DNA of 64,000 nucleotides from Penelope pileata (taxonomy: Eukaryota > Chordata > Aves > Galliformes > Cracidae). Where the stretch lies: positions 1 through 64,000 of the forward strand of contig WBMW01003122.1 in the NCBI GenBank assembly GCA_013396635.1, written 5' to 3'. Below the pieces are notes generated by a model, which was not told the origin of the DNA, ran no database searches, and worked only from the letters and a program-made list of their open reading frames with translations. Of the stretch, positions 25,601-39,400 are shown in pieces (position 1 is the stretch's first letter; the number at the start of each line of letters is the position of its first letter). Position numbers and translations under genes: made by a program.

Positions 25601-28600
25601 CTGGCACCTGAGGAACTTCCCTATCCCGTTGCTGATTATTTTGGCTTGCGCTTTTTCTTCTGTCCTGGGCAGTTTTACACAACAGACCGTTCCTCCCTCT
25701 TCCTCCTCTCCCTGGGAGAAAGAGGCTGAGAGCAGATTATCTTCTGTTCTAGCAATGTAGCTCACTGTGAGAGCCTACCCTTGGTGTATCCCTACACATT
25801 CCAAGTTCCCTCGAGGTTTTTTCCTGGAGGAGATCAGAACCAAACCCAGAAGACAGTGGTGTTTAATCTCTGATCTTCTCCAGATAGGGTTTACTATTTT
25901 AATGTGCGTTACTATCTGTGATCTGCAAGATACTGTCTTTTGCAAGAGCAAGCTGGTAACAGTACAGCAAATAGGTGTTCCTTCTTGTGGGCAATGAGAC
26001 GTTCCCCAAATGATAAAGCAGAGACCATGAACAAAGGATGAGGTTTAACCACTTCCTCGATGCCAGCTCTGCAGTGCAGCTCTCGCCATTCAGGTGCCTC
26101 ACCACCCTTGGGCAACCTGCCTTGCTTTTGTGTGTGTGCAAACATGTGGATGCCCAAGAACGGGTTTCACAGAAATTAAGGTTAAAGCCTAAGTGTGGTG
26201 GGCAGGAAGATAGCAGCAGCTATCCCCCTCCCCTGGAGATTTGCTGCAGCAGCCCTCTAGATCACACCTTGCTCAAAGCACAGAGGATGGGAACAACCTC
26301 TCCCTTCCTGCAGCAGTGTACGTGTTTGGTATGTGTACTCCTGCAGGATTTCATGGCTTGTGTCCTCCAGGAGAGGATTCAGCAACACTGACTTGCAGAC
26401 AAAAGTCTTCCTTGCATGGCACAGGTTACCAGCCCTCCCCTTGCAGCTGGCACAGTCATTAACTTTCCATCACCGGGTCACTGCAGGAGAACGGCAGTAC
26501 CCTGGAGACTGCAGAATAACAGGAAATGCACAAGTATTTCCATCCTTTCTCACTGCCTACACTCCCACTCTGCCCATGGTACCCAGAGAGGAGCGGGGTC
26601 ATGGGCTGGGTTTCTGCATTGGCAAAATGTCCCTTAAGCCATGGGAGGCTCCTTAGCTTGTCGAACGCTTGCCCTCCATTTCCACTTTTTCCCCTTCACC
26701 CTCTAGGCACCAACAAAGTGTGGAGAAACCTCAACATTTTTTGCATTTTTCAATTTCTCTGCCAAGTTTTGCCAGTGCACCTCCTGCCCAGCCCCTGCAC
26801 TACAGGGTTTGCAGCCAGAACTGGAGCGGCCGCCGTCTGCAATTTCTCTCTCAAGACTTTTCGAGGGTGGCAAGTTAGCCTGTGGCCTAAGAGGGATCTG
26901 AGCCACATAGATGAAGAGCAAAACACTTTTTTCTGAAGAATGTGTCTCTAAGTTTTTCAGAAAATCATCCCTACCTCCCCTGCCTCACATCAGACGTCCT
27001 CTTCTGAGGCCCAGCAACATTCGTGATCTGTTCTGGGGCTGTGCTCCTCGTGGGCAGCTTCCAGTGATAGCCAAAACAATAAGCTGGGAAGCTGTCACTC
27101 CGTGCAGCCCGGGGAAGGTGTGTGGAGGTACAGCTTAGGGAAGGTGACCAAAATAAGACGTGCACGGATGCCAGTGAGGCTCTGCTGCAGGGCAGAAATG
27201 TGTGCGGGGAGGACAACAGGGCTGAGTGTGTGTTTGGGTTGTCGTGGTTCTGGGGTGTGCTGTATTTGTGTGATATCCCCCGAGGTGACAGTTAACTTTT
27301 TGATCTGTGCAATATTCATTGGGGTTTCTAACAGTCTTTTGGGTCATCCTGTGACAAAATGTACCCCAGGGACTCAGGAAGTTGCTGGTTTCTATTAATG
27401 CACTAATGGTAAAGGGTGTTTAAAAAGCAAGACAGCTGAGCAATGAAAGCGCTCATGCGTCCAAAATGTCTCCGTGGTCCTCCTGCAGCCTGTCCTTGCC
27501 TGGGCAGGAGAGCCGGGATGTTCACTTGGCTCCCCGTTTGCATCCTCCCCAGCTGTAATTGCACTGTGTGGCATAAGCGGACTCATTTTGCTCTAATTAA
27601 AATTTTAATTTCCGGTGCCTGTTGAGATGTAATGCTCTGGGTCACCAGTGACTGAGTCAGGACGATGTTACACTGCGTGGGGCAGCTGGTGGATGTCAAG
27701 TATCATGGGCTTTCACCAAAACTCTGTGTTTTGGAAGGGGGATGCTTTGCTCGTTGCACACATACAGCTCCTTACCCTCTTTGCAAAACCTTTCCCTTCT
27801 CAAGGTCTCAGTAGCACCTACAGTGCATCTGTCCCTTGCTGCTGCCTCAGCCCCACTTGCAAAGGGAGGAGGTGGGAAATGCTGTCTGCAGCACAAAGGA
27901 TTTCCTGCCCCAGGCAGCTGCCTTCCTCCTTGCAGCAGCAGCACCGGGAGCTGGGCCCACCTCAGTTCCTCCCTGCAGGCTGGCGCTTTGAGCTGTTGCT
28001 GCTGCAGGGGAGGAGGTGAGACCCACAGCCGGATGCTGTGCAGCCAGCAGAGGCTGCAGGTCTCTGAGCTCCTCTCCTTTCTGATGGGACCTGGGAGCTG
28101 CCTGCTGCCCTGCCGCTGTGTGCAAGGGCACTGGGAGCACAGGACAGCAGTAGGCATCTTCTGCATCTTCCCTGAGCCCGGCTGCCTTCAGGGTGATGCC
28201 AGCCTGCAGGGTTGTCCCAGCAGCTGCTTGGCCCAAGAAGAGCGCCCAGCTGCCCAAGCTCGGCCGTTCTGCAGAGACGTGGTACGTGGTCACCTGTTTG
28301 CTAAGAAGGAGCACACCACAATTTTAATATTAGCCCCACTCACATCTGCTGCTGAGCTTGACATCCTGACCATGGTCTTTCTTTTCGCTGCAATGATAAA
28401 GGTCAAAGAGAAGTCAGGATGAGGTTGGCACATTAAATGGTCAGGCATTCTCGTGTTCTGGCTTCCGTGTGTCATCTCAAAACAGAGACAAAAGTAATAG
28501 TCACCCGCATTCAGGCTTAAAACCTTGTTTCTTGTTTTCTTTTGATTCACTGGTGGTATTTGTAAAACGCAGAGTGAAAAGGGGTGAGTAAAAGCTGTGT

Positions 28601-31533
28601 GCCTGGAGGAAGTGTGTACATGCACAATGTGGCTCCCTTTGCAGGCTCCTGTCCAGGGCGCTGACCTTACCCACAACCTGTGCCCTCCTGCGTATCTGTG
28701 ATGTGTCTGTAGTGTTTTCCAGTCACTCTCTTAGGGAAGCAGCAGGGACATCGCAGTGACATACGCAGACCAAATTATCTGTCACCCACAACGTGGCTGT
28801 GGGGCTGCACCACTTCGCCTCCAGTCGCCCAGCCACGTCACCCTCGCTCCAGGAGATGTCTGCTTCCTAGAGACAGGCAGCCAAGCAGCGGGAACATTCT
28901 CCCAAAAGGGAGTATTACGTTCTGTCCAGAAACAGGGAAAACAGCAGGGAAAATTATACCTTACTCTCAGGTGCATGGATGGAAAGGCCCTGCCCAGCTG
29001 GAGCATCGTGTGGGCATCAGTGGGGCTCGTCTTCCACGAACATCACTTGTCTATGAGCTTGGTTTTTTGAGCTGAGACTCATACAGAAACAGCAAACTCA
29101 GCTTCAGCTTGAAATGTAGTTTTCGTCAGCAAAGACATACACGAACGTCAATGGAAGAGGTCTGCGAGGTGCCCCATGTGTCTGTGAGGTCCCCGTCCCT
29201 CAGTGCATGCCCACACACCGCAGCCCCACATCACCGGGAGGGAGGGAGGAAGCAGCACAACAACTCCTGGGTTCTTGGTGAAGATGTTCAGCCCCATGTT
29301 TTGCCAGGGGTTTGTTTGTTTGCTTTTCCTAGAAGTATCCACCCTGAGGGGAAGTTCAGTCTGAGGTATCACATCACAGTGCCCCTCCTTGAGATGCACC
29401 CCGTGGGATGGCTTCCAGACAATATGGGGAAGTCTCAGAAACAACCCTTCCCAGAGGAATCCTCCCAGCCAGAAGCGCTTCTCTGTCTCCTCTCTGCTGT
29501 GGTAACAACCAGCTATGCCCAGAGATAGGAACTGGCATAAAAATGTGTGAGAAAAAAGGGGAAACTTTGGCGAAAGTCATTTATTCGTGTCCCACACCTT
29601 GTTTGGTTGAGAGATGCTCCTGCACAGGGATGCACCTGCATGAATATGCACAAAGCTCAGCCCCCTCAGCAACTATGTTATGTTCAGAATCATTCTGGTT
29701 TATTTTCAGCCTCTTAAAAGCATGGATTTAGTTTGTCACTGGTGAAGCACCATGAATTTACTGGCTGTTCCAGATGGGGATACAGGAAGAATTACAACAG
29801 GAAAAAATATATATAAATATAATATGACTTGGGGTATTCTGTCCAGACATAAAACAAAATTTGGGAAACAGAAAGTGAATGATACCCTCGGTCGGAAGAG
29901 GTCCATGTTTAACTGCGTGAAATGCAGGCTGGCACACATCTTTCGTTAACGTTTGTACCAGGGCTCTACCTGGGTGTATGCCCAGCAGCCTGGGCAAGCA
30001 GTGCTGGCCAATGCGAAGCTGCTGCTGAACCGTGGCGGTTCTGTTGACTGCTCACTTCTGCGAAAACCTTTGTTTCTGTTCACTCAGCTAAAATGCCAAA
30101 ATATGCAGAGGCGCATCAGAGAAATCCCCGCTCAGAGCAGCGGCAGCATGATTCAGGTTTCCACAGACTGCTGACTGGTGCATCTGCTGGGCTGCCGTCT
30201 CCACCCAACGCTGCTCTCATCTCAGAGATGGGAGCTGCAGGGCTCCAGCGTGCTTTCTGTCTAATTGGTGCAGTCGGAGAGTGCCAGGGTAGCTCTGGTG
30301 TGAGCAGCTCTGTCAGACACCGTGTGGGACAGGACACCTCCAAGAGAGCAGTGCTACCGAGCCAGCAGCTGTGGTACCTCATTCAGTGCCATTTTTCCTC
30401 ACCATGCCCTGGGATCCAGGCAGACCTCCCACTGACATTAATATCCGTGCCATGCGCATCACAAAGACGTTTATCCACACGCCCCTTCTTCACCTGGCAT
30501 TCTCCAAGAATGCTCAGTGCCTCCACATTTGTGGGTTTGGGGAAGGTAAAGCACACGGGTTTTGAGAGAAAAGAGCTCCTCAGGCACCCTGACCAGCGGA
30601 GGTCTTCACGTCCCATGTCACCATGGCCTGCGTGGATGTCTAGCCCTGTCTTTGAGGATCCTGCAGCACAGGTTCAGGCAGGGCTTGCGAGAAAGGCCAT
30701 CACACATTAGCAGTCCCCCGTTTTCTCCCTTCTGTACAGGAAAAGACAAACAAATCAAAAACAGGCTGTTAACTGATAGAGAGCAGCAAGGGAATCATTC
30801 CCCTAAGGCTGGCCCATGTGCTGGCCCAAATGGCGTGAGCGCAGTGCCCAGGCGTGGGCCGCACACGCGGAATGAATGGCGGGGGTGAAGCAGGGCCTGG
30901 GGAAGGCCCCGTGGGCCACAGGGAAGGAGGAGGCACAATGAGAAACGGCAGAGCAGGGGGTCTCCGCCCGCCTCTCCATTTCCCAGCAGCACCCCAGTAA
31001 TCCAGCACCGACACCAGCACACCGTGCGTGGTCTCCTCTCGATTTCACGCCAGACACGCCAGCCCCCGCTGAAGCCTGGTGCCAAGGAGGAGCGGCCCCA
31101 GCCTGACTCATTCTTGAACCTGACTGTTGGTGCTGGGCTTATCAACTGCTTGCTGTGGAGGCTGGCTCGGAAAAACGAAATGAATCACAGTCTGAGGTGA
31201 GCCACCCATTGAGCGCTGATCCCTCAGCCCAGCACCCAGCCCGGCCCAGGGCCGCGCAGGTCTTTGTGGACCGACAGGTTGGGTCATGGCTGTCGGAGCA
31301 GGTTTCGGGAGGGGGCCCTTTTTGCTTGTGGAAAGTGTGCGGCTTTGTGTGCCTGTGCCAGCTTTCTGTAGCTCTTCCCTTCTCCAGCCTTGAGCTAAGA
31401 CATTTCCATCCCTCGATGTAGCTTCTCTCACTCTCGGGGCCATTCTTGCCTTCCCGTGTTTGTAGAGAAGAACACCTGCATCTCCTACTGGTGGCATCGA
31501 GTGATGTGATCACATCGAGTGATGTGTGGGAAC

Positions 31534-31562
31534 GAGGCTCCCTCTGCTGGGTTCTGCTTCAG
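31534..31562 (-). promoter_or_regulatory. CTCF-like motif, reverse
   Basis: The minus strand reads CCAGCAGAGGGAGCC at 31550-31536, within a stretch matching 20902-20930 at 27 of 29 positions. Together with the forward copy it forms a convergent pair around CCR8. Confidence 0.4.
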
Positions 31563-34500
31563 CGGCCGCTCCCTCCCTCTGAAACAAGCACAGGAGAACC
31601 CGCACCCATAGGCGGGGTGGTTGCCTCCAGGCACAGCTTTGGGGAAGGAGATGGCTGCAGCACCTCGGATGCACCCTTTAGACTTGTAAGCTGTGCTGGG
31701 GCTGGAGTTCACTCCTCAGCGATTGCTCAGAGATGCTTTTATTGTGTCTTCAAAGTGGGAGTCAGCTATGTCATGGCTTAAAGTCAGAATGAGTTGGAAG
31801 AATAAGACATCCTCACCAGTGATATGCATAGCAGAGAGACTTTTCCCTGTTTGAGAGACTTCAAACTCGGATGCTATTTTATCATTGCTGTATGGACATC
31901 TTTGTCCCCTTGCCTTTAGAAAGGACTGTACAGGCTGTTCTCCACACTGGCCCTTTTTCTCCCCATGCACAGGGAATTAAATCCTCAAGGACCATTTTTG
32001 CTGCAACCCCAAAGCCACGTTCTGGTGCTGCAGCACAGGGAGCAGGAGGGCAGCAGCCCCCCAGCACCTGTCCTGGGCACCCCAGGGAAGCTGCCAGGAG
32101 CCATGAGAGACCCCTCGCTCACCTGCACAGCCAGCACCAGGCACCTGCTTGTGCCCCTCGGAAGGCAACAAACCAGGAAAATCAGGTTAGGAGGGGTGCA
32201 ATGTCTCTTTCTTCCCAGCTTGGAGAAGCAAAAGGTGCTTTTTCCCCTCATGTACAGATGGGAGCCTTTCCAGCATCTTCCTCAGAGTTTTTTTATCCCT
32301 GAGCTGTGTCCCAAATATCAACAGGTGAGCTGCAGCAGAAGACAGAACGCAGGTATTTCTTGATGCCGCATTCTCCTTTGGGCAGCGTTCATTTCACGTG
32401 TATTCAGGTTACTTAGAAAGCCACGCTGTGATAATGAGTAACGCTCTTATCTAGGCTTATCACCAACATCAGAGCGCAACAAAAGCCTTTTCTGCTCCCC
32501 AGGGGGATCTGCGGAGGATGTGCGTGAGTCAGCAAGACTTTGTTTCTCTTTATGTGCAGCCCTGCAGGTAGCACCTGTGGGGGTATCCCTTTGTCACGTT
32601 CGTAGTGCTGCAGGGATAACTTCAAACCATCGCTGACGTCGAGGAAGCTGTAATTCACCTTTTCAGTCTGGCAGTTCTCACGATGACGTCTCCTTATATT
32701 GGAAATTACCTATCTGAAAGTTGAAAGTTTGTAATTNGCTTTGATATTTACTGAAAAAAATGCCCAGTTCCTTACCTCTGTTTGTGAAGAAGGAGAAGAA
32801 CGGAGCTGCTGGCACTTGCTGGAGAAAAATTCAGACTCGAAAACCTGCCACTGTGCTTCTTTGCTGTATCACAACCCTCAAACTTTCTTTTCAGAAGCGT
32901 ATCTTTGCTGCTCTTGGCTAGCACCTAGGAATGGGTTCCCTGATTATTTTCCTGTGTGCTTGTCCTGACCACACAACTGACGCCACTTGCATAATTCAGC
33001 TGATGTCCAAGGCCCTCAGTTTGACCTTTGGCTGTTGCTGTGTAGCTGTTGGGGCTGTAACCCCAAACATGCTAAACCACAACACCTCTGACACAGCCCT
33101 GAGCGTTGTGTGCACAAGTCCAGAGCCAGAATGGCTCCTGGAGGAGTGAACATGCCAAAGGCTTGAACTCTCGACTCCTGCAGTGCGGTGGGCTGCAGGG
33201 AGATGTTATTAACTAACATAATCTTAGTCATGGGCAAAGCAGCAGCACAATGTGTTGTGAGCACAGTGGCAGTTTCAAGGCTCCAATCATTGCTCCAGAT
33301 CTACTGGCTGCAGAAGAAGAAAGAACACTGATGCAGTTAAAATCGCTTTGCACACACTTTCTAGCTCTTTTCCTTCCCCTGCTCCTCTGGGTCCTAAGAC
33401 CGGTGGCTTCACCCAGCAGTGGTGGGGGGGGTCTCAGCATCTCTTCCCCAGGGGCACGTGGCGTTCATGCTGATGGTTTTTCTGCTTCCCTCTAGGATCT
33501 GTCTGGAGGCATTTTTACATGTTTGCTGGCATGCTTCTCCACCTTCATCTGTCTTCACTGGTCTGCAAGCCCGCGTGACACCCGGTTGAGTACACACAGT
33601 GCCCCTTGGGGCCACATGGCTGCCAGGCAGGGGTCAGCATGCAGCAGAACCCCCTGGAGAGAAGTTGCCACCACGCTGCCCACACTCCCCAGCCCCTGGC
33701 TTCTGAAACCATCCCCAGGGGAGAGGATGGGTCCCTTCCATCCCGCTTGCTCCCAAGCATCCTGCACCCTCACAGCGAGGGCCAGCATTTGGGCGAATCA
33801 CCCTCAGCACTGTGCACTGCAGGGGAAGGTGTGAAGATCCCAGAGGATTCCTCATCTCCTCTGCTGTGCTTCTGCAAGCACTTCTGCCTCTCTGGCCACG
33901 TCCTGCCTCACTGTTGCACAACGCAACAGCGGGACCACAGCTGAGCACATCAATACTCGGCTCAGCCCTGAAGCTCAGCCCAGGAAGCTGCCCTGCCAGA
34001 GTTCAGGTTTCATAGGGCAGCACAGGCACTACAGAAGAGGAAATATACATTTGAAAACAATCAGGTTCAGCCTGAAGAAAGCACTGGTTTTCAAGGCAAC
34101 CGTGAGCCAAGGTAAGAGACAATTATATTCCACCTATAATTTGTCAGAGCAAGATGACAAGAAGTGGTGTCTCATGAACTTAGGGAAGCTCTGCACTCCT
34201 TGTTTCTTGGAATCTAAGTGGTATTTACTTTGGATAAAGATTATGTGGGCAATGTTTACAGACTGTGCAGGTAGAAAGGAGAACAATTTTACCAGGGCAG
34301 AGACATTTTGCTTGGCGGCTGATTTTTTGTGGCAGTTTGTGGTAAGAGAAATGTTCACCCTGCTGGAAGTCCTCAGGGTTAAAGCAAAACATTGACAGAT
34401 GAACAGTGTGCAGCATCAGCACAGCTGGACCACAAGGATACAGCTCTTCTACTTCATTGGATGCTTTTTGTTGGATGTCCGCAGGGATTTCCAAGCACTG

Positions 34501-35326
34501 CACTCACCAGCATTGCTTGCTTTTAGTTTTGGCCAGCGAACCAGCACCAGAAACATCAATGACAGCGAGAGGCAGCCCAACACAGAATTCTTCTAGAGAG
34601 GACAGAAAGTGCCTGCATCGGGCAGGCTGGCAAGGTAGTGACAGAAGTCCGAAAACTTCAGAAACCTTCTACATGACCACATTACTTAATTTCCCTGTGA
34701 GTCAGCTTTCCATGAGAACGATGCACAGAGGCGTCTGATCATTTTGGTGAGACATTTGGGTAACAGCGTTGCGGCAGCCTGTTAATTACTCCTGTGATAT
34801 AAATACAGAGGCAGAAACAGCAGCTCCCGACATCTGCTCTGCTGGGGCAAACCCTGTGTGCAGGGCAGGGGCAGTGAACTGGGCAACAGGGTGAGAGAAG
34901 GAAAGCAAATGCAATGGATTCTGAAAGTTTGGGCAGTGCAGAAGAAGTCCAAAAGGGGGAGAAAAAAGTCTGAAGCTGGAAAAGGGGGATACGAGAACAA
35001 GCAGTGAGCTGGGACGTCTGCTAGAGGAAACAAATGGGGTCTTGCCAGGAAAAAATTCACCTGGACACAGTCATAGGGTAACGTGTGCTGCCCTCTGAAA
35101 GGAGGACAGAGAGGGTAATTTAACAGATCTCCCATTTCTGAAGAACATTCTCAGGTTTCTCAAGGACGCCACGATAATATGATCTTATTAGTAACAAAAA
35201 GGGGTCAGGAAATAAATAGGCGCAGCAATAAAGTGATGGGAGGATGGAGCCAGAGGTAACTATAAACAAGCACAAACAGTGCACACTGCTGCAAACAACT
35301 GCCTGTTTTCACTGTTCCTTCTGCAG

Positions 35327-35398
35327 AAAACACGAAGCAAATCTGAATGCTACTCAAGAAGGGAGGACCTGGGAAAAAGAAATACTGAGGGACAGCAG
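35327..35398 (+). other. Exon-like block with strong splice sites
   Basis: The acceptor has a long pyrimidine tract (TTTTCACTGTTCCTTCTGCAG) and the donor is CAGCAG|GTAAGAG, bounding 72 nt (24 codons, open in one frame). It could be an alternative 5' exon of CX3CR1 or of a non-coding RNA. No homology recognised. Confidence 0.3.
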
Positions 35399-35842
35399 GT
35401 AAGAGAAAACAAGGGCAAAATGCTCAACTGTACATGTAAAAATCAGAGGTACAGTGTGCAGCACTGCCTGTGCGAGGACAAAGCCACGGCTCTCCCAGCC
35501 CACGGTTCTCATACGCCCCTGTCCTGTGGCAGGTCCCTGGGGCTGGACACCACCTGGAAGCCTGCTCATGGTGCAGAGCTGCTGCAGAGAACCCCAGCAC
35601 CTGTGTGGCTGAATCTGTTCACAGCATCAGGACCACAAAACCGTGAGTCCGAGATGCGTGGGTGAAAAATTTAGAATCATTTTTCAGTGATTTTTGAACC
35701 TCAGTTTTAAGAACCATGGGAGATATAGGAGCCAGGATCGTACTGTCAGACCATACTCTCCTAAGTCATTTCTGAAACAGATATTTAGGGCACTGAGCTC
35801 CTTACATTTCTAATGTACTCGGACTGTACATTTCTAGTATTT

Positions 35843-35938
35843 GATCTAGCGGTTCACAACCCTGCCTGTGGCAGGGGGTTGGAACTTAATGGTCCTTGGG
35901 GTCCCGTCCAACCCGAGCCATTCTATGATTCTATGACT
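35843..35938 (+). repeat. CR1 LINE 3' end
   Basis: CACAACCCTGCCTGTGGCAG, GGGGTTGGAACTTAATGGTC, ending in CCATTCTATGATTCTATGA. Confidence 0.88.
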
Positions 35939-36398
35939 GCCAAAGGCTCAGACTGGTGCCATGCGGGGTTCTCAGAAGCACCCCAATGCTTAGCTCCCAT
36001 TCAGAAGAATTATTTAATCAGTGACGGCGTCTTAGGAAAATGCTTTGATGTGGTTGTCTGCAACTTCAGGTGCTCAAGAGCCCTTACAGGTCATGTCCTG
36101 AAAGCTGAGCCCATACCCTGCTCCACTAAGGCCGTGCTCTTTTCTGTTGCTACCTAAATGGTAACAGCAACAGCAAATGTGCTCCAGCAAATCGCCTGAA
36201 TGTTTGAAGAGCCACCTGAGGACACAGCAAGCCCAGAAGACCCTCAGAATGGCCCTCAGCAAATTTGAAGAGAAAGGTGTTGGGGAGCAGATGGGACCCC
36301 TGGCAAATGGGCAGCACACCTCCTGCATGACCACAGCCTCAGGGGGATTTTGAGAGAAGGAGCTTAAAGTGTTAAAAGCCCCATCTTAGAGCTTTTGC

Positions 36399-36488
36399 TA
36401 TAAATACAGCAACAACCGCAGAGGCGAGCTGCCATGGCCCCAGAAACCACACGGAGCCCGGTGCTGCTGTCCCTCGGGGTGGTTTGCA
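36399..36488 (+). promoter_or_regulatory. CX3CR1: Candidate CX3CR1 promoter and coding first exon
   Basis: TATAAATA at 36399-36406, an optimal-context start (GCCATGG, ATG at 36434), 18 codons plus one base (MAPETTRSPVLLSLGVVC, hydrophobic at its end) and a consensus donor GCA|GTGAGT at 36489. Joined to the acceptor at 43353 the frame continues through TTTFS into the CX3CR1 Met. The gap from predicted TSS to ATG is only about 5 nt, so it may be partly skipped. It could also be the first exon of an unrelated small secreted protein. Confidence 0.4.
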
Positions 36489-39400
36489 GTGAGTCTTCCT
36501 GGTGGCACGGCAAAACCTCTAACGGGGGGATGCGGCTGGGGGCACAGGGTCCTGGTGCTGGGGTTCCATACCCTGTGCCCCCTTTGCCAGAAAGTTAGCA
36601 TGAACAGCAGCTGGGGGGGCCAAGGTATGAGCATCTCCAGCTCTTGGTCAAAATAAGACCTCTGTGGCTGCTCTGCAGCACAGGTGGTGAAGCCTTCCCC
36701 ATGGGCAAAGGCAGGAATAGCTCCATGTTCCTGGTTTCTTTTTGTTTGCTCTTTTAAAATCAGAATACACTCAATTCCAATGCAATGGGTTAAGCTGAAG
36801 CTTGTGCCCTGGTTCCTTGCTGCCTGGCAGTCATCTCCAGGTTTACACTTTCCAGTGCTATAAAGCCGTAGGTTACAGTGGCAGAGATCCTGGACTCTGT
36901 GCTATCCCCTCCTGTCCTCCATAACCCACGTCCAAGTTTTCAAATACATTCTTTTTACCCAGAAGTATTGGTTTAAATTTGTAGATTCCACGCTGCTCAT
37001 CTCCAGCTATTGGTTCAAATTTAAATTTCAGAACTCGTGCTTCCAACTTAATTTGTGATGGTGGTGTGAAAACTACAGAACTGGTTCAGGGAAGGGGCAT
37101 TTTTAAAAAATCTTTTTGACCTAAATGTCTTTGCTAACTGACTATAAGCATCTACAGTGTTCAGCCTTATGTTTATCTTAATCTGAACTGGTTTCACCAG
37201 CTTCCGTCTCTAAGTCTTTTATTTTGTACCTTAAATGCCCTGATTTTTGGTAAGCACTGTGCTCTTCCTCTTCACCTCGAACTCCACGTTGAGTTGGAAA
37301 GTCTGAGAACAAAGTGGCCTAGATCAACTGCTTGTTTTTAAAAATCTTATCCTCAGGGTCTTGGGGGAACCTCCACGAATTGAAGCACGCACACTGATAA
37401 GCAATAAATAAGCTCAGAGAACTCTGCCTGGCTACAAAAAAAAAGGTACAGCCAATCTGAGAATAAATCACAGAAGAAAGAAGAAATCCAAAGAAAGGGT
37501 TTTCCTCACCTTATCGTAATCAGAGAAGGACAGGGGCAGCAGGGAGCAAGGATGCACCTGAGCGTGTCCCAGTGGCTTCCTTGCTCTGCTGTACTTTCTC
37601 CACCTCCTCTGAGTTTGCACACCTGAATCATGCCGACAGCCCCAGCAGTGAGCCCTACAGCACTAAAATCTTCCCTCCTGTGTTCCTTCCCATGTAGCAC
37701 AGCTGTAAAGACCCAAAGATTGCATCAGCTTTTTGCACTGAAACCTCCTGCTGGGCGCTCAGTTTCAGTGCCTGCCCACGTTGGCTTCAGGGTTGCCTGG
37801 CGGATGCTCCAGACACGGTCTGTGGTGTTCAGCTCTCCACCATGTAACTTTGGCTACAATAAACGCAAGGGTGAATCATTGCAGGAACCCAGGTTACTCA
37901 GAGCTGGCTGAACCACTACCCAGTTCTTTAGCTTTTTAATCGTATCACCCTGCCAGCTCTGATTCCATCTGCTTTCGCACCGCTAATGAAAATAGCGAAG
38001 CATTTTCGGGTTTGAATTCATGGTTCTCACAGAGCTTTTACAAGCAATATATCCAGTTCGGTAAGGATTCTTTCACTGACAACTTGTTTTTGAGGTCTGA
38101 CAGCTAATCAATCAGCTCAAATCCAATCATACTGCTGCATGGGATTTTTGTTGCTTTGGTCTGGAGAGTGCCAATCACATCAGCTGGCAATGCAATCCAA
38201 AGCTGCAGATCTCCCGCACAGCACCTAATCTCAACCTTGTCATCTCATCTGATGACCAAACCAAAGGTTTTTTTTTTTTTTTGCTGTAAAACTACATGGA
38301 GTGGCATTAACTACACCTTCCCTCTTTACTGTTTAAATTTTATTTTGGCCAGGACAGGTGTTAGCTTGCATTAACTGTCTCATCTTGCCTCCTGCTTTTG
38401 AGTGTTGGCATTGTCAGCTCTTTCCAGCACTTGTAGAAAGTGCCCCCATTGTGGGACTGAATAAAAGACTCAGTTTGAAGTAACTGCACTTGCTGGATTG
38501 GGTTTGCTTTGGACCCTGGCTAGCTAACACAATACCAAGTAGCTCCAGACACCATCCGCTAATGAGGGAGCCGCCCAGCTTTGAGAGCTAAACCACACCG
38601 ATTACACCAACCCGTGGGGCATAAGAATAGAAACCGGGCCCAGCTCTGGTTAGTGCATTGCCCACACATCTCAGTTTTGTTTTGGGCGTCATCCAAACTA
38701 CCACTAGCAGTGCCTGCAGCATCCTGGTGACTACACGCTGAGTGTTTGGTGCCAGGCTGGTTAAGAGTTTCACCTAGAGTGCTAGGAAGGCTTTCAACTC
38801 AATTCCCTCCTGCTCAGCTCCATCCAGTCCCAGTTAATTCCCTTTCTGGTGTGTGCTAGAAGTGCCACCAGCAGTTCTGACACCTCTTTTGGAGGAAGCC
38901 AAGGACATCCCCATGGTCTTGGGGAGACTCACCAGCAGGTGGGAAGCCGATGGGCGTAGGCACAACAGCACGAAAGCAATGGTGTTTATATTTGGGCAGG
39001 GTGGTTGCTGCTCAGATCGAAGGGTGAGAATGGCAAACGCGGCCATCAGGTTTCACAGCAGTCCCCACAAAGCTTCCTTGTGTCATAACTAGGCTGAATA
39101 ACTGCTCCTGTGTGGCTCAGGCGTGCTGGGCCAACAACATGCTCTGTTCGCACGGGAAAAGCAAGTTAAGTCAACCTTGCCCAGAAATGCTGACTAAGGT
39201 GTGAAAATCTTCTTGAATACTTCATCAGCACATTGTGCAAATCTGAAGCATGACTCTCTGCCAGAGATCTGGTTTGAGTTGGTTAATTTTTAACTTCTCA
39301 TTCAGCTGCAGCAGAGGTGTTGTGGAAAGCCAAAGAGCTGGCAGACTTGGCTTCTTGACAGTAAAGCTTGTAGCATGGCATCTGGATGATAACGAGACAG

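Larger units (their letters stand above)
25601..36398. other. Gene-free interval downstream of CCR8
   Basis: I see no conserved protein. Contents: a reverse CTCF-like motif at 31536-31550, a short direct repeat (ATCGAGTGATGTG twice at about 31497-31527), one N at about 32737, a TATAAATACAG element at 34798, an exon-like 72-nt block at 35327-35398 and a CR1 end at 35843-35938. Confidence 0.55.
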
